Assembly (NCBI GenBank): GCA_950295325.1 | Contig: CATNTY010000051.1 | Location: 1 to 34,883 of the forward strand | DNA: 34,883 nt | Origin: Polytrichum commune | Taxonomy: Eukaryota > Streptophyta > Polytrichopsida > Polytrichales > Polytrichaceae | Direction of reading: 5' to 3' | Part shown: piece after piece, positions 10,871 through 21,215 of the stretch | Layout: the number at the start of each line of letters is the position of its first letter | Position numbering within the stretch: position 1 is the stretch's first letter | Position numbers and translations under genes: made by a program | Notes under the pieces: generated by a model | Databases searched by the model: none | Seen by the model: the letters and a program-made list of their open reading frames with translations, nothing else | What the model was told of the DNA's origin: nothing

Positions 10871-12170
10871 GCACATTTGGAATGGGATTGAATGAATGTA
10901 GAGATAAGGCATTCAAACCATGAGATGAATAAGATTAGCTACAAATGATATTAGGCTTTGGGAGGGACGTTGGAAATAAGAAAGGAATTCTACTCCAAAG
11001 ACTCTTAACCTTGACATTATAGTTTTAGAAGAATATGATCTTGTAAGACTTGTACACCTATCCCATGAGGATTCTTGAGAAATTATACAAGGAATGTTTT
11101 GAAGCTAATAAGATATATGAATACTAGATTTTAAAGGACTAGGAACTGCATGATTAACCTTGATGGATGCACTTAGATAATTTTAGAACTTGAGAAATTT
11201 AAAGTATACCTTGAAGAGGATACACCAAATCAAGATTACCAACATGAATCTAAGTACCAATATTGGCATGCCTATGTCCTCCTTCAAAGAGTTGGGACTT
11301 ATGAGCAACCTAATTATGATAGAAAGTAATGTTCATGTAACCGGTCAGTAATGCGTTACACTGTTCAAGGTTGAGGGTTGAAGGTGACCTTGACAACAAA
11401 TCATCATCATTCACTATATAATTTGGATTTTTTCTAAGATTTGGCATTTTGTAGACTATGAACACCTCGTTAAATGTCTCTTCATTATGTAACCAAACAA
11501 TGCATAAATAATGTACCTACAATAGAGATAAAATGTTGTGATATAAACGAGTCTCTACCAAATCCATAATCATGTAATTATAGGAGCCAATGGAATATCA
11601 CGTTAGAAATGATCTATTAATCACTTTACCTTAACCATATCGCCTTAATATGGTGAATCTCTCTCTCACACACACACATATATAATGATGAATGTGCACC
11701 AAATCATCAACATTGAATGAATCAAAATTATGTCAAGTAATTTATATCTAAAGTTTAACGACATTATGGTAGTTGTTAATCAATTGTTAATCAAGCAATT
11801 GGGCGAGTCATCTATTTATGGTGGTTTTTATTTATAAACAATTATTTCTAGTATATTACTACATAAGTTACATTGTTATGAAGCATAAGAGTAATTTTCG
11901 AATTATTTTATTTTGATCAAAAAAATTAATAAGTTAATAAAGACTTATTTTTATATGTTATTCTATATAATATTAATATTTTATATCATTAAGATAAATT
12001 TTCTACTTTCTGAAATTTTTGCATTAATTTACAAAAGGTATCAACTCAACATATTCTTTGTTTAAACGCTTTTGTTATATTACTATACATTCCAAAAGTT
12101 TTAGATTTCATGGTGACTCTAGTTGCATTGTAAATCTATAATTCCCTAAGAGGTATTGCTAAGCAAATCC
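10871..12170. other. Intergenic, no gene recognised
   Basis: AT-rich sequence with no open frame worth naming. A short CT/CA/TA microsatellite lies at about 11650-11682. Confidence 0.5.
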
Positions 12171-12174
12171 TTTG

Positions 12175-13115
12175 CTAAGGTCCCCTACACCTAGGTATGA
12201 CCAAGGTTTGGTTCATATTCAAATTTTAATAACACCTTGTTTTAAACAAGGTTAGGTTTATACTGGATTAATAGTACCTTGGTCTCGCTAAGATTTGGTT
12301 CATATTCGATTAGTTTTATCTTGGTATAACCAAGGTTTGGTTCATAATACTGAATTTGAATCGTCTTTTCATTACACACCTAATTGATTGATAATTCCTT
12401 TGTGTTGGGTTGAATCATATGCAACTCTTACAAACCAAGGTGTGATTACATTTTTCATCAAATGCTTAGTTGCAAAATTTCAAAACAAATGGGAATCAAT
12501 GTATCGTGATAACCATGCAACGATACTTGACTGGATCCCATGCTATGGTTCCCTATGGTCCGTTTGCATTACAAATTAGGGGACCGTCCATGCGGAATTT
12601 ATTAACCTTGGTTGATCCAAGCACGTTCATCACATATTCATAAGCTACATTGACTTACATGCTTTATAATATTTCTTACCAATAGAAATGTGTCTTATGA
12701 TAGTATACTTCAATAAAAATAGGAAAATATCATACCTTAAATTCTTTGTATAGGTTCAACTCAATGTAATATATAATATTTTCTAGGAGGTGGGAAAAAA
12801 AGTCGCCATACTTCTTTTTGGTGCATTAGAGGTTTCGAAAGTAAAAAAAAATACCAAAGTACCAAGATGCACAAGATTTTATATGAATGAATTGATTATT
12901 AATACATACATACCAAGCTAAGTCACTTGATTTTCAAACCCGATGCTTTTGGTTCAAATTGGATGCTTATATTACCTTGATCTAACTATGGTTGAATACA
13001 ACCCGAATGTCTATAAGACCTTTATCTAACCAAGGTTTCATTCACATTGGATTAATAATATCATAGCCTAACCAAGGTTTGGTTCAATTATGAGAAATGG
13101 TTCCTTGGTCTTGTT
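12175..13115. repeat. Two blocks of ~55-bp AACCAAGGTTTGGTTCA repeats
   Basis: Block 1 (about 12175-12350) and block 2 (about 12945-13115) each hold three or four units built on AACCAAGGTTTGGTTCA, an ATTNGGATTAATAATA spacer and CCTTGGTCT. CCTTGGT and ACCAAGG can pair, so units form small hairpins. About 600 bp of unrelated AT-rich DNA lies between the blocks, apart from an isolated CCTTGGTTGATCCAAG near 12606. Confidence 0.6.
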
Positions 13116-13567
13116 GTTTCGAAACAAATGAATCAATTTGTTTAAGATAATATTAAATGTTGGGTGTTATTTTTTATTTTTAAATTTACTAGGTGTGAGG
13201 CTCTGAATGAATTGATAACAATGTGCATATAGGTTCCAAACAAATGAATCCATTATTAATACATGTGTTGGATTTTATTTTTATTTTAAAAGTGAATTGA
13301 ATTAATACTTGAGGTGTAAGGTTGTTCAAATTGATTTAATACCTAGGTATTGTATTTTTGAGCCCAACCAATTAACCCAACAAACATAGTTAAAGTACTG
13401 CCAACCTAAGGTATGAATACTTTATCAATAATAATGCAAGTCACCAATATATGACAAATGCCTTTATCAAACTATGGCATATACTCATAACCTTGGGGGT
13501 GGTTGATATTTTGGAGATTTCTATTGGAGGTTTTAATGATTCTTTATACATGTAGTTACAACCAACA
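13116..13567. other. Left flank of element A; remnant of element B at its end
   Basis: Mostly featureless AT-rich DNA. The last 35-45 bp (about 13530-13577, with TACATGTAGTTACAACC) match the inverse of 20290-20335, a segment inside element A. Element A's insertion site was therefore itself a copy of this family. The homology fades upstream of about 13530, so element B's left end is not found. Confidence 0.6.
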
Positions 13568-13577
13568 CTTGCACAAC
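13568..13577. repeat. 10-bp target site duplication, left of element A
   Basis: CTTGCACAAC directly precedes the left TIR; the same ten bases follow the right TIR at 20631-20640. Choosing 10 bp makes both TIRs align without gaps over their first 21 bases. Confidence 0.85.
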
Positions 13578-14235
13578 GGGGAGTGCTATCTTGTGAGCGG
13601 TGAGCAGTGAGCGGTGAGCGATGAGCAGTAATTTGTGAGCGGTGAAGAAAACAAAATATTTGGTAATAGGACCCCTAGTATCCTATAACCGTGGCCTAAA
13701 GAAATAAATTTTTAGGGTTCAATAATAAGAAGATTGGGGAGGACAAACAATATGAATGCTAGATTGCAAGTAGTGAGCAATGAAAATACCAATATGTACA
13801 TGACTCGGGGTTGCTAGTATGTGAGCATGCGAGTGTGAACCTGTGAGCCTTCAATTTTTTCCCGGTTATGGTTTGTAAATCTGTTGGGGGCCTATGATTG
13901 TGGAATTACATGTAAGGGTCTATAGTCCAAATGAACAACAAATGAGAATGTTGCTATAACAATTTTGTATAAAAAATGAACTAATATACATTCAACTGTT
14001 GAGATAATAATAATGTAATTGGAGACAATGTGTAAGCAAACTCATGTTGAAAACAAGTGTAGCATGTTAGAATGTCTCACTATAATACACATGAATGTAA
14101 AATTTGAATACATCATAACACCATCATGAGGGTGACATTTACGAAGTGCAAAACATAAAGAACAACAAAAGTGAATTGTAGATATAAATCGGGTAGTAGG
14201 TTTAAATTGTTGAAGTTCTTGGAAATCAAATATAA
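13578..14235 (+). repeat. Left terminal segment of element A
   Basis: About 655 bp inversely match 31352-32005, the right terminal segment of element B, with small indels. The first ~60 bp are an irregular array of GTGAGCGGTGAGCA units. Single-copy sequence follows, with shared blocks such as CCCGGTTATGGTTTGTAAAT. The match ends near 14235, just past the last readable cargo exon of A. Confidence 0.85.
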
Positions 14236-14267
14236 AAAATAAAAAATAGTGGGCACATGATCCATAC

Positions 14268-15862
14268 CATCTGGAAGATAGTTGATGGACATATGCATAT
14301 TAGCCACAGTAACATCAAAGAGCTTCTCGGTCTCAATAGCCAACTGCCAAATACAAAATAAATATTAGAAAAATTGAATGATTGAAAAAATATTTTTTTT
14401 CAAAAAACATAAACAAAAAATTATCACCTGAGCCCACCAAGTAGCTTTATCAAGTCACTTAGGAAACTCTATATCATTGAATTTTGGTTTCGGAAACTTG
14501 AGAGCCTCACGAAGAGTAATTGAACTGTTCCACCTCTCAAGCCACTTAATCTTCATAGATGTATCCATTGCCAAAGTTGCTAACATCCAAAGTTTTTTTT
14601 GAATCATCTCAGGATTCTCATCGTGAGTTTCATAATGAGACTTCACCTGCTTTAAGAACATAGGAGAATGTCTAGGATCTGCAATGGAAAGTTGTTTCTT
14701 TAGTTCCAAATGGGAAGTCAATCCTACCCTCTCCACAGCTTTGGAAACAAATTCACCCACTGCACTTGAAGTCCAATGTGTAGAATCAGGGTATTTCTCA
14801 TAAAATTTCCTTTGACCAGTAGCAGCAACATCTCCCAACTCTTGCTACACCAAGGAAAAAATATATAAGAGTATGATAAATCACACATAATAAAAATAAG
14901 ATGTAATAAAACATATAGTTATAGAATTCAAAATAAAAAGAAAAAAATAATACAAGAAAAAAAAACGTGAAAAACTAATACTTTAGAAAAATAACCTAAT
15001 ATAGAAATCCATTAAGAACCTCAACAGTAAAAGGGAACCAAGTTCTATATTTGGATTTTTATTTGGCATCAGCGGCAGTAAGATCTTCTTTGGAGACAAC
15101 TTTTAAAAAATATGAAAGTGATTGTCCAACAATGCTTTGAATGCGGCAAAGCTTATGAACAAGATTCGTACAAACAAGATTTTTACTTCCTCATGACAAA
15201 ATAAAACAACCAATGATAAGCCACGGAAAAGAAATATACAATAAAAAAATAAACTTAAAAGAAAACCAAATGAACCGAACACATAAAAAGAGAAGAATGA
15301 AAGAATTATCACTTCATGTAAAGCTGCCAACATGGTTGCAATATCTCCCTTGACGTCTAAAATAATACTTTCAACAACATAATGTCAAGCATGATCATGT
15401 ATATGACTCGATTAATAATGGACAACCATGTTTGCAAACGGTGGTTTCCATCCCACATCATAAACATTTTGCGAGAGAAAACTTTGAGGTCCTCATCAGT
15501 TTGTAATATTTTTTAAAAGGCATCATTTGTCCATACCCAATTTTCACTTCATGATTCACTGATATTATCCAGAACATCTATCGTTTTCCCCTCATTGTTT
15601 TCCAAGGCCATGTAAAAAATCCCGTTGCCCTCCATATAACCACATGCAACAAAATGTGCACCCAGATTCATAACGTTATTTTTCAAAAAAGACCTAACAA
15701 CAGGCAATGCAACCATTTGACATAGTGGAATGTTGAATTTTAATTTTGCCCTTAGTTGATACCTCAACCGTTCAAGACGGGAAGATGTGTTGACAGTTTC
15801 TTTCTTAAAAATGCATGCAATTCCAATTCCAATTGATCTTCATAAAGATGTACAACTTCCAT
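14268..15862 (-). pseudogene. Cargo gene 5' half, ParB-like domain (element A copy)
   Basis: Minus-strand remnant starting at ATG 15862 (M-E-V-V-H-L-Y-E-D-Q-L-E-L) and readable through four exons. Exon 15862-15313 reaches the motif M-W-D-G-N-H-R-L-Q-T-W at about 15458-15426 and ends ...T-M-L-A-A-L-H-E before a GT donor. An exon lies around 15180-15006 (N-L-V-H-K-L-C-R-I-Q-S-I-V-G), then 14844-14428 (including K-W-L-E-R-W-N-S-S), then 14343-14268, with GT-AG borders around an 84-bp intron at 14344-14427. D-G-N-H-R is the hallmark of ParB/sulfiredoxin-like domains, which bind nucleotides and are often fused to DNA methyltransferases in phages and bacteria. Damage includes a 1-nt shift near residue 20 and in-frame stops near 15540, at 15385-15387 and near 14450. 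The methyltransferase-like half seen in element B is absent. The ParB-like call comes from the motif only. Confidence 0.5.
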
Positions 15863-16029
15863 ATCTAAATCACAAAAATATCATCCATAAGAAAGATAAA
15901 ACTAAATTAAAAGAAATATATACATATGAAAGAAATTACATATGCAAACTTAAATAATATACAAAAATATTTATGAAAGTGAGAGTATACATAATGAAAA
16001 CCACATATAGAATAGAATCTGAAATTTCA

Positions 16030-17505
16030 ATATGGATGGCTGTTAACGGTCACCCTTGTTGGAGGAAAAAAAATGAAGGAAATGAGTGTATACATGAAGA
16101 AAGATACATATATAGAAAATAATATAAAATTTTAATAAGGGTGGAAATGAATGTATACATGACAAAAAATACATATATAGAAAAGAATATGAAATTTTAA
16201 TAAGGGTGAAAATGAGTGGATATATGAAAAAATAAACTTATATACCAATAAATTTGAAATGCAACCAAGGATGGCCGTTAACAACCACACTTTTAGATGG
16301 AACAGACATAAGAAATATATGTATATATGTGATTTTATTTCAAAGAAATTATGTTGTTAAATGAAGACTGAAACCCAAGAAGGGGTACCCTAAACTAGAA
16401 AATAGAAATTAGCATCATACAAAGGGTGGCCGTTTGACGACCACTCTAAACTAGAACACAGAAGTTGGCATCATAAAAAGGGTGGCCGTTAACGGCCACA
16501 CTTTAAGATGGAACAGACATAAGAAATATATGTATATATGTGATTTTATTTCAAAGAAATTATGTTGTTAAATGAAGACTGAAACCCAAGAAGGGGTACC
16601 CTAAACTAGAAAATAGAAATTAACATCATACAAAGGGTGGCCGTTGACGGCCACCCTAAATTAGAACACAGAAGTTGGCATCATAAAAAGGGTGGCCGTT
16701 AATGGCCACACTTTTAGATGGAACAGACATAAGAAATATATGTATATATGTGATTTTATTTCAAAGAAATTATGTTGTTAAATGAAGACTGAAACCCAAG
16801 AAGGGGTACCTTAAACTAGAAAATAGAAATTAACATCATACAAAGGGTGGCCGTTGACGGCCACCCTAAACTAGAACACAGAAGTTGGCATCATAAAAAG
16901 GGTGGCCGTTAATGGCCACACTTTTAGATGGAACAGACATAAGAAATATATGTATATATGTGATTTTATTTCAAAGAAATTATGTTGTTAAATGAAGACT
17001 GAAACCCAAGAAGGGGTACCTTAAACTAGAAAATAGAATTAACATCATACAAAGGGTGGCCGTTGACGGCCACCCTAAACTAGAACACATAAGTTGGCAT
17101 CATAAAAATGGTGGTTGTTAACGGACACACTTTTAGATGAAACATACATAAGAAATATATGTATATATGTGATTTTATTTCAAAGAGATTATGTTGTTAA
17201 ATGAAGACTGAAACCCAAGAAGGGGTACCCTAAACTAGAAAATAGAAGTTAGCATCATACAAAGGGTGGCCGTTGACGGCTACCCTAAACTAGAACACAA
17301 AAGTTGGCATCATAAAAAGGGTGGCCATTAACGGCGACACTTTTAGATGGAACAAACATAAGATATATATATATATATATATATGTGATTTTATTTCAAA
17401 AAAAATATGTTGTTAAATGAAGACTGAAACCCAAAAACGGGTACTCTAAACTAGAAAATAGAAGTTAGCATCATACAAAGGGTGGCCGTTAACGGCTACC
17501 CATTT
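16030..17505. repeat. Palindrome-bearing 105/210-bp array (element A)
   Basis: GAACAGACATAAG-type landmarks at about 16300, 16511, 16721, 16931, 17140 and 17350 define six units of 209-211 bp. Each unit holds two copies of the imperfect palindrome GGTGGCCGTTAACGGCCACC, so the underlying palindrome spacing is near 105 bp. A more diverged stretch at 16030-16280 has one palindrome at its start, one at its end, and two units that lost it. The array sits between the divergent cargo gene (start 15862) and transposase remnant, where a shared promoter would lie. The middle units are nearly identical, pointing to recent amplification. Confidence 0.85.
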
Positions 17506-17955
17506 GGAAGAGAAATACACCTTGATTTGAGTCACTTTCCGGAGTTGCTATAACGTTTTCAAATATTCTAATTTATTTCCAAAAAAAATCAAGTGCATAG
17601 ATTATAGCTTTTCCATTCACTTCAATTTTTTTCAAAGTTTTTGGAGATGATATCAATTGTACATAAATCGCCAAAGTCTATTGAAATTAATATGATTAGA
17701 TTTCCTGCATAAAATCTTCATTTTTTGAAGATTTTAGAAGAATCTAAGATGTTCTAATTGTTTTTTTGGCTCTAAAACATGCAAAACAAAATCATTTTGT
17801 TCATGCTATATACCATTGGAATCATATTCTCGGCGTGCACAATATAGTATACATTACATACCTCCAAATTTATTTTGATTTTAAAGTTATTTTCTTACGA
17901 TTTCGTTCGTACAACCTACCTCCATCTCCGCCTCAGAAGATTGTTCTTCTTTTTC
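17506..17955 (+). promoter_or_regulatory. Conserved leader between array and transposase (element A)
   Basis: About 450 bp conserved with 24703-25145 in inverted orientation. In A the homology breaks at GTGTGGC near 17955, where about 1.77 kb present in B is missing. A 60-odd-codon frame starting at 17766 is conserved in both copies (M-A-L-K-H-A-K-Q-N-H-F-V-H), but it has no known motif and may be untranslated leader or promoter. Its place between the array and the transposase is why it is called regulatory; no TATA box is assigned. Confidence 0.35.
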
Positions 17956-17959
17956 GTAT

Positions 17960-19724
17960 TGTGTGGCGTATTTCTCCATGGTTGCACGTGAGCGTATATG
18001 TCTTTTCCATTGGTCTACGAGCTTGGATAAGATGACCCAAAAATATATCAAACCATCATTGCAGTTTCAACACAAGTAATTATGCAATGATTACAAAGAT
18101 GCGAAAACAATGGACGACGCCGAGACTAAGTATCATGTGATTCGTTCTTGGTGGTTGTCATCCGGATCTGCCTCGGAAGAAGGCATCCTTGGCCTTTCAG
18201 AGTGATTGGGTTTTTAGCACTTTCGTTACAGACAATGGGGTGGTCATATGTTATTTGTAAGTACATATCAAAATTCAATATTCAATGTCATTTATTTTTC
18301 TTCTATTATTATATATATCTTCTATTTTTATTATCCTCATATTTATGTGTTGTTCATAGGATATGACAATAGAACAACGTGCGGAAATGCCAACATGCAA
18401 CCTTGCAGAGACTGTACACAAAAATGGCTCCAACAGTCCGGCAACAAGATGACTTGTTTATATGAAGCTACAGTGGATGACATGATCCGTGCCTTCATGC
18501 AAATTACAAATTACCGGACATGGTTGAAAGGGGGTCTGATGGTAAAGGTCTTGATTCGGCATTCTTGAAATTCAAAACGGCTGCCAGGTGTGGAGATCCA
18601 AAAATGTTGGCTGATGCCATGAAGTCTTATCTAGGGGCAGAAGACGTCAACACTAGAGATTGTGCATTGGAAGGGTCAGAGCTCTTTGGTTCCACCAAAC
18701 GTAAACTCAACCTATCACTGGGTGTTGATTGTGACTCTCATCGACCCGACAAAGTGAACTATTTCATTCCTCGTCCCAACACCCGAGCAACTCGTCAACG
18801 CATAGAGGAATCGTTGAATTTTGCAATTCATGTTGTGGCTCATACCACATCTGTGTTAGAGACTGATTGTCTTGCTTCTAAGTGGCACATTACAAGATTG
18901 CCACCCAACTCAGCCAAACGATGTTGGGTACTGCAGGCCATTACAGGGACTATGTACAATACCAAAGTCGGGATTGGGAAACATGGCACACCTGCTCCAA
19001 CATACAAAGGGCTCAAGAAGGAATTTTGCTCTCCCAACAATGTGGAGTATGAATTTTAGTTTTGCCTTGACGATATTAAGCATTGTGTGAGTGGCAGTAT
19101 GAAGAAATATGTGTTGGATTGACCTATAGTACCCAACATGTGGCCGGTGAAGATAGGTACCAATCTGTCGAGAGAGGAGGTTCTGGCACTTGAAGATGCT
19201 GAATTTCAACTACAGCAGAGGGAGGCATTGTCCCCTCGTCGTAGGCTTTCAACAATCGCAACTCTTCCCAACCCTCGCTCGCATTTTTGTATGCCACCAA
19301 ACCCGGACGTCCACCCTACATTCAGGTTTGGGAAGACAGTGCGTCGTAATCCAACAGCACCGCTGGCGGATCACAAAAACAAATGGGAAAGCACCGGACT
19401 CATGGAAGATTACTATGTGGTTGGGGTCACTGCCATTCCATATCCAGGCTTTGGAGTGATAATCAACATTGTCTCCAAGCAGGATATCACGTACCATGTC
19501 ACAATTGGCGATATCCCGCATTGCATATGCCCGGATTTCACGAAAATGTCATCTCATGCATCGGGAAAAAAAGGAAAATGGGGTATTGTAAACATCTTTA
19601 TTATGTGTTTAGATTTTTGTGCAAGGTGGATTACGAGAGTGACAAGTTCATTCATGCACCTACATATACATATAATGAGGTCATGCAACTACTTGAACTT
19701 GCTGATATTGTAAAATGTGAGTAG
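17960..19724 (+). pseudogene. Truncated MULE transposase with SWIM zinc finger (element A)
   Basis: The reading begins abruptly near 17983 (A-R-E-R) and lacks the N-terminal and catalytic part kept in element B. It continues through S-L-D-K-M-T-Q-K-Y and R-S-W-W-L-S-S-G, a conserved intron at 18257-18359 (GTAAGT...CATAG), then E-A-T-V-D-D-M-I-R-A-F-M-Q. It ends in a SWIM-type zinc finger: I-P-H-C-I-C-P-D-F followed by C-K-H (CxCx(n)CxH), stop at 19722-19724. SWIM fingers are typical near the C-terminus of MULE transposases. Stops at 19057-19059 and 19120-19122 fall where the element B copy has tryptophan, and frameshifts occur near 18190, 18530 and 19580. The deletion makes this copy inactive whatever the point damage. 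Confidence 0.8.
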
Positions 19725-20430
19725 TATTGCAAATGTTCGATTAAGCAACATATATTTGAATGTCAATAAATGGCATGTTTTGGTTTGGATTATTATAACA
19801 AAAATTAGTTATGGATTGAAAGTCTTTCAAATGATTCAGTAACTTCAATTCTATTTAGACTACGATCCAACCGTGAGCGGTTTGATTGAATCACACAGAT
19901 AAATAATAACAAGTTTCTAAAAATAAAAAATAATCAACAAGATTCTACGCACATCCGCGTAGTAACCTCTTCTTGGTATCCGCCTATAGATTATTCCTAC
20001 TTTATCATTAGCTCAATTTGGGATAGCACCAGTCAATGTAACCAACCGGATTCAAACCCGGGTTGATCCAGACCTAATACTAGTCTCTTACACAACTCGT
20101 ATCTACAGGCGGATGTCTCAAAATCTAGTAGCTACCTACATATTGACTATTTCTAATATATAATTTCCTTGCTTTTGTAGATTGTGGGCCTTAACTGAGC
20201 CCGTGAGCGGTTTGAGTGGTTCACAATTATGACACCTACATATACGTATAATGAGGTTATGCACTTACTTGAACTTGTTGGTGTTGTGAAATGTGAGTAG
20301 TTGTACAAGTGTGGGTTGTAACTACATGTATAAGGATGTCAATAAATGACATGTATTGGTTTGGATTATTATAATAAAAATCAGCAATGGATTGAAAGTG
20401 TTTAAAATGATCCATGGCAATAGGGTCCTT
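19664..20430. repeat. Direct duplication of the transposase 3' end and subterminal DNA
   Basis: About 19664-19850 and 20228-20420 are direct copies sharing CACCTACATATAC, GAAATGTGAGTAG-like and TTTGGTTTGGATTATTATAA blocks. The second copy repeats the last codons of the transposase, then non-coding sequence. The tRNA-like insertion at 19886-20210 lies between them. Element B has the same arrangement (20631-20720 and 21190-21300, inverted), so the duplication predates the split of A and B. Confidence 0.7.
19886..20210 (-). mobile_element. tRNA-like SINE-type insertion (element A copy)
   Basis: The 325-bp segment is flanked by the 15-bp direct repeat CCGTGAGCGGTTTGA at 19871-19885 and 20211-20225. 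On the minus strand it holds a box B-like site (GGTTTGAATCC, near 20050) in a tRNA T-arm-like context (AACCCGG...CCGGTT). No box A at normal spacing and no long A- or T-tail were found, so the SINE label is tentative; the insertion itself is better supported. Confidence 0.45.
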
Positions 20431-20534
20431 TCACGTGTGCTTCATTTTAAATACTGGCAATTTACAATTGAAAATATGCAATTAATTTGTTAAAATTATG
20501 GTTATGTACCCTAAGCCTGTATGTCTTTACTAAA

Positions 20535-20630
20535 TTTGGAGTCATTGCTCATATGTTACTGCTCATTGCTCATGTGTTACTGCTCACCGCTCACCGCTCA
20601 CTGCTCATCGCTCATAAGATAGCTTCCCTC
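20535..20630 (-). repeat. Right TIR of element A
   Basis: Read inwards from 20630 the end is GAGGGAAGCTATCTTATGAG, followed by GATGAGCAGTGAGCGGTGAG-type heptamers and then two spaced GAGCAATGAGCAGTAACA units. Similarity to the left TIR covers roughly the first 70 bp only, so the long inverted match of A's left end is to element B's right end and not to its own right end. Confidence 0.8.
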
Positions 20631-20640
20631 CTTGCACAAC
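20631..20640. repeat. 10-bp target site duplication, right of element A
   Basis: CTTGCACAAC is identical to 13568-13577. The sequence continuing rightwards (TACTCACATTCTACAAC) is the inverse of element A's own 3' region, so the target was a relative. Confidence 0.85.
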
Positions 20641-20739
20641 TACTCACATTCTACAACACCAACAAGTTCAAGTAGGTGCATAACCTCATTATACGTATAT
20701 GTAGGTGCCATAATTGTGAGGCATTCAAACCGCTCACGG

Positions 20740-21054
20740 GTTGAGTTAAGGCCCAGAATCTATAAAAGAAAGGAAATTAGATATTAGAAATAGTCAATAT
20801 GTAGATAGCTACTAAGTTTTGAGACATCCACCTGTGGATGCGAGTTGTGTAAGAGACTGGTATTAGGTCTGGATCAACCCGGGTTCGAATCCGGTTGGTT
20901 ACATTGACTGGTGCTATCCCAAATTGAGCTAGTGATAAAACAAGAATAATCTATAGGCGGATACCAAGAAGACGTTACTACGCGGATGTGCGTAGAATCT
21001 TCTTAAATATTTTGTATTTTTAGGAACTTGTTATTATTTATCCGTTTGAATCAA
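20740..21054 (+). mobile_element. tRNA-like SINE-type insertion (element B copy)
   Basis: Inverse counterpart of 19886-20210. It carries the consensus-quality box B GGTTCGAATCC at 20882-20892 and is flanked by TCAAACCGCTCACGG (20725-20739) and a one-mismatch copy at 21055-21069. Presence at the same site in A and B dates the insertion before their separation. Confidence 0.45.
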
Positions 21055-21215
21055 TCAAACCGCTCACAGTTGGGTCGTAGTCTAAATAGAAATGAAGTTA
21101 CTGAATCATTTGAAATACTTTCAGTTCATTGCTAATTTTTATTATAATAATCCAAACCAAAACATGTCACTTATTGACATTCAAATATATATTGATGAAT
21201 AGAACACTTGCAATA

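Larger units (their letters stand above)
13578..20630. mobile_element. Element A: Mutator-like transposon, internally deleted
   Basis: 7053 bp between perfect 10-bp target duplications. The ends are GGGGAGTGCTATCTTGTGAG (left) and GAGGGAAGCTATCTTATGAG (right, read inwards), followed by tandem GTGAGCG-type heptamers. From left to right it holds a ~650-bp terminal segment, the 5' half of the cargo gene on the minus strand, the palindromic 210-bp array, a conserved leader, a truncated SWIM transposase on the plus strand, a duplicated subterminal region and the right TIR. A MULE is the best fit given SWIM-type transposase sequence and a 9-11-bp duplication. Both genes are broken, so A is non-autonomous. 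Confidence 0.8.

Noticed and set aside
16030-17505. CRISPR-like array
   Set aside because: Repeats and intervening segments are both repeated, units are 210 bp, and the context is a plant transposon.
18910-19209. Minus-strand frames across the element A transposase (also 18840-19040, 19249-19521)
   Set aside because: They mirror the conserved plus-strand transposase; the element B copy supports the transposase reading.
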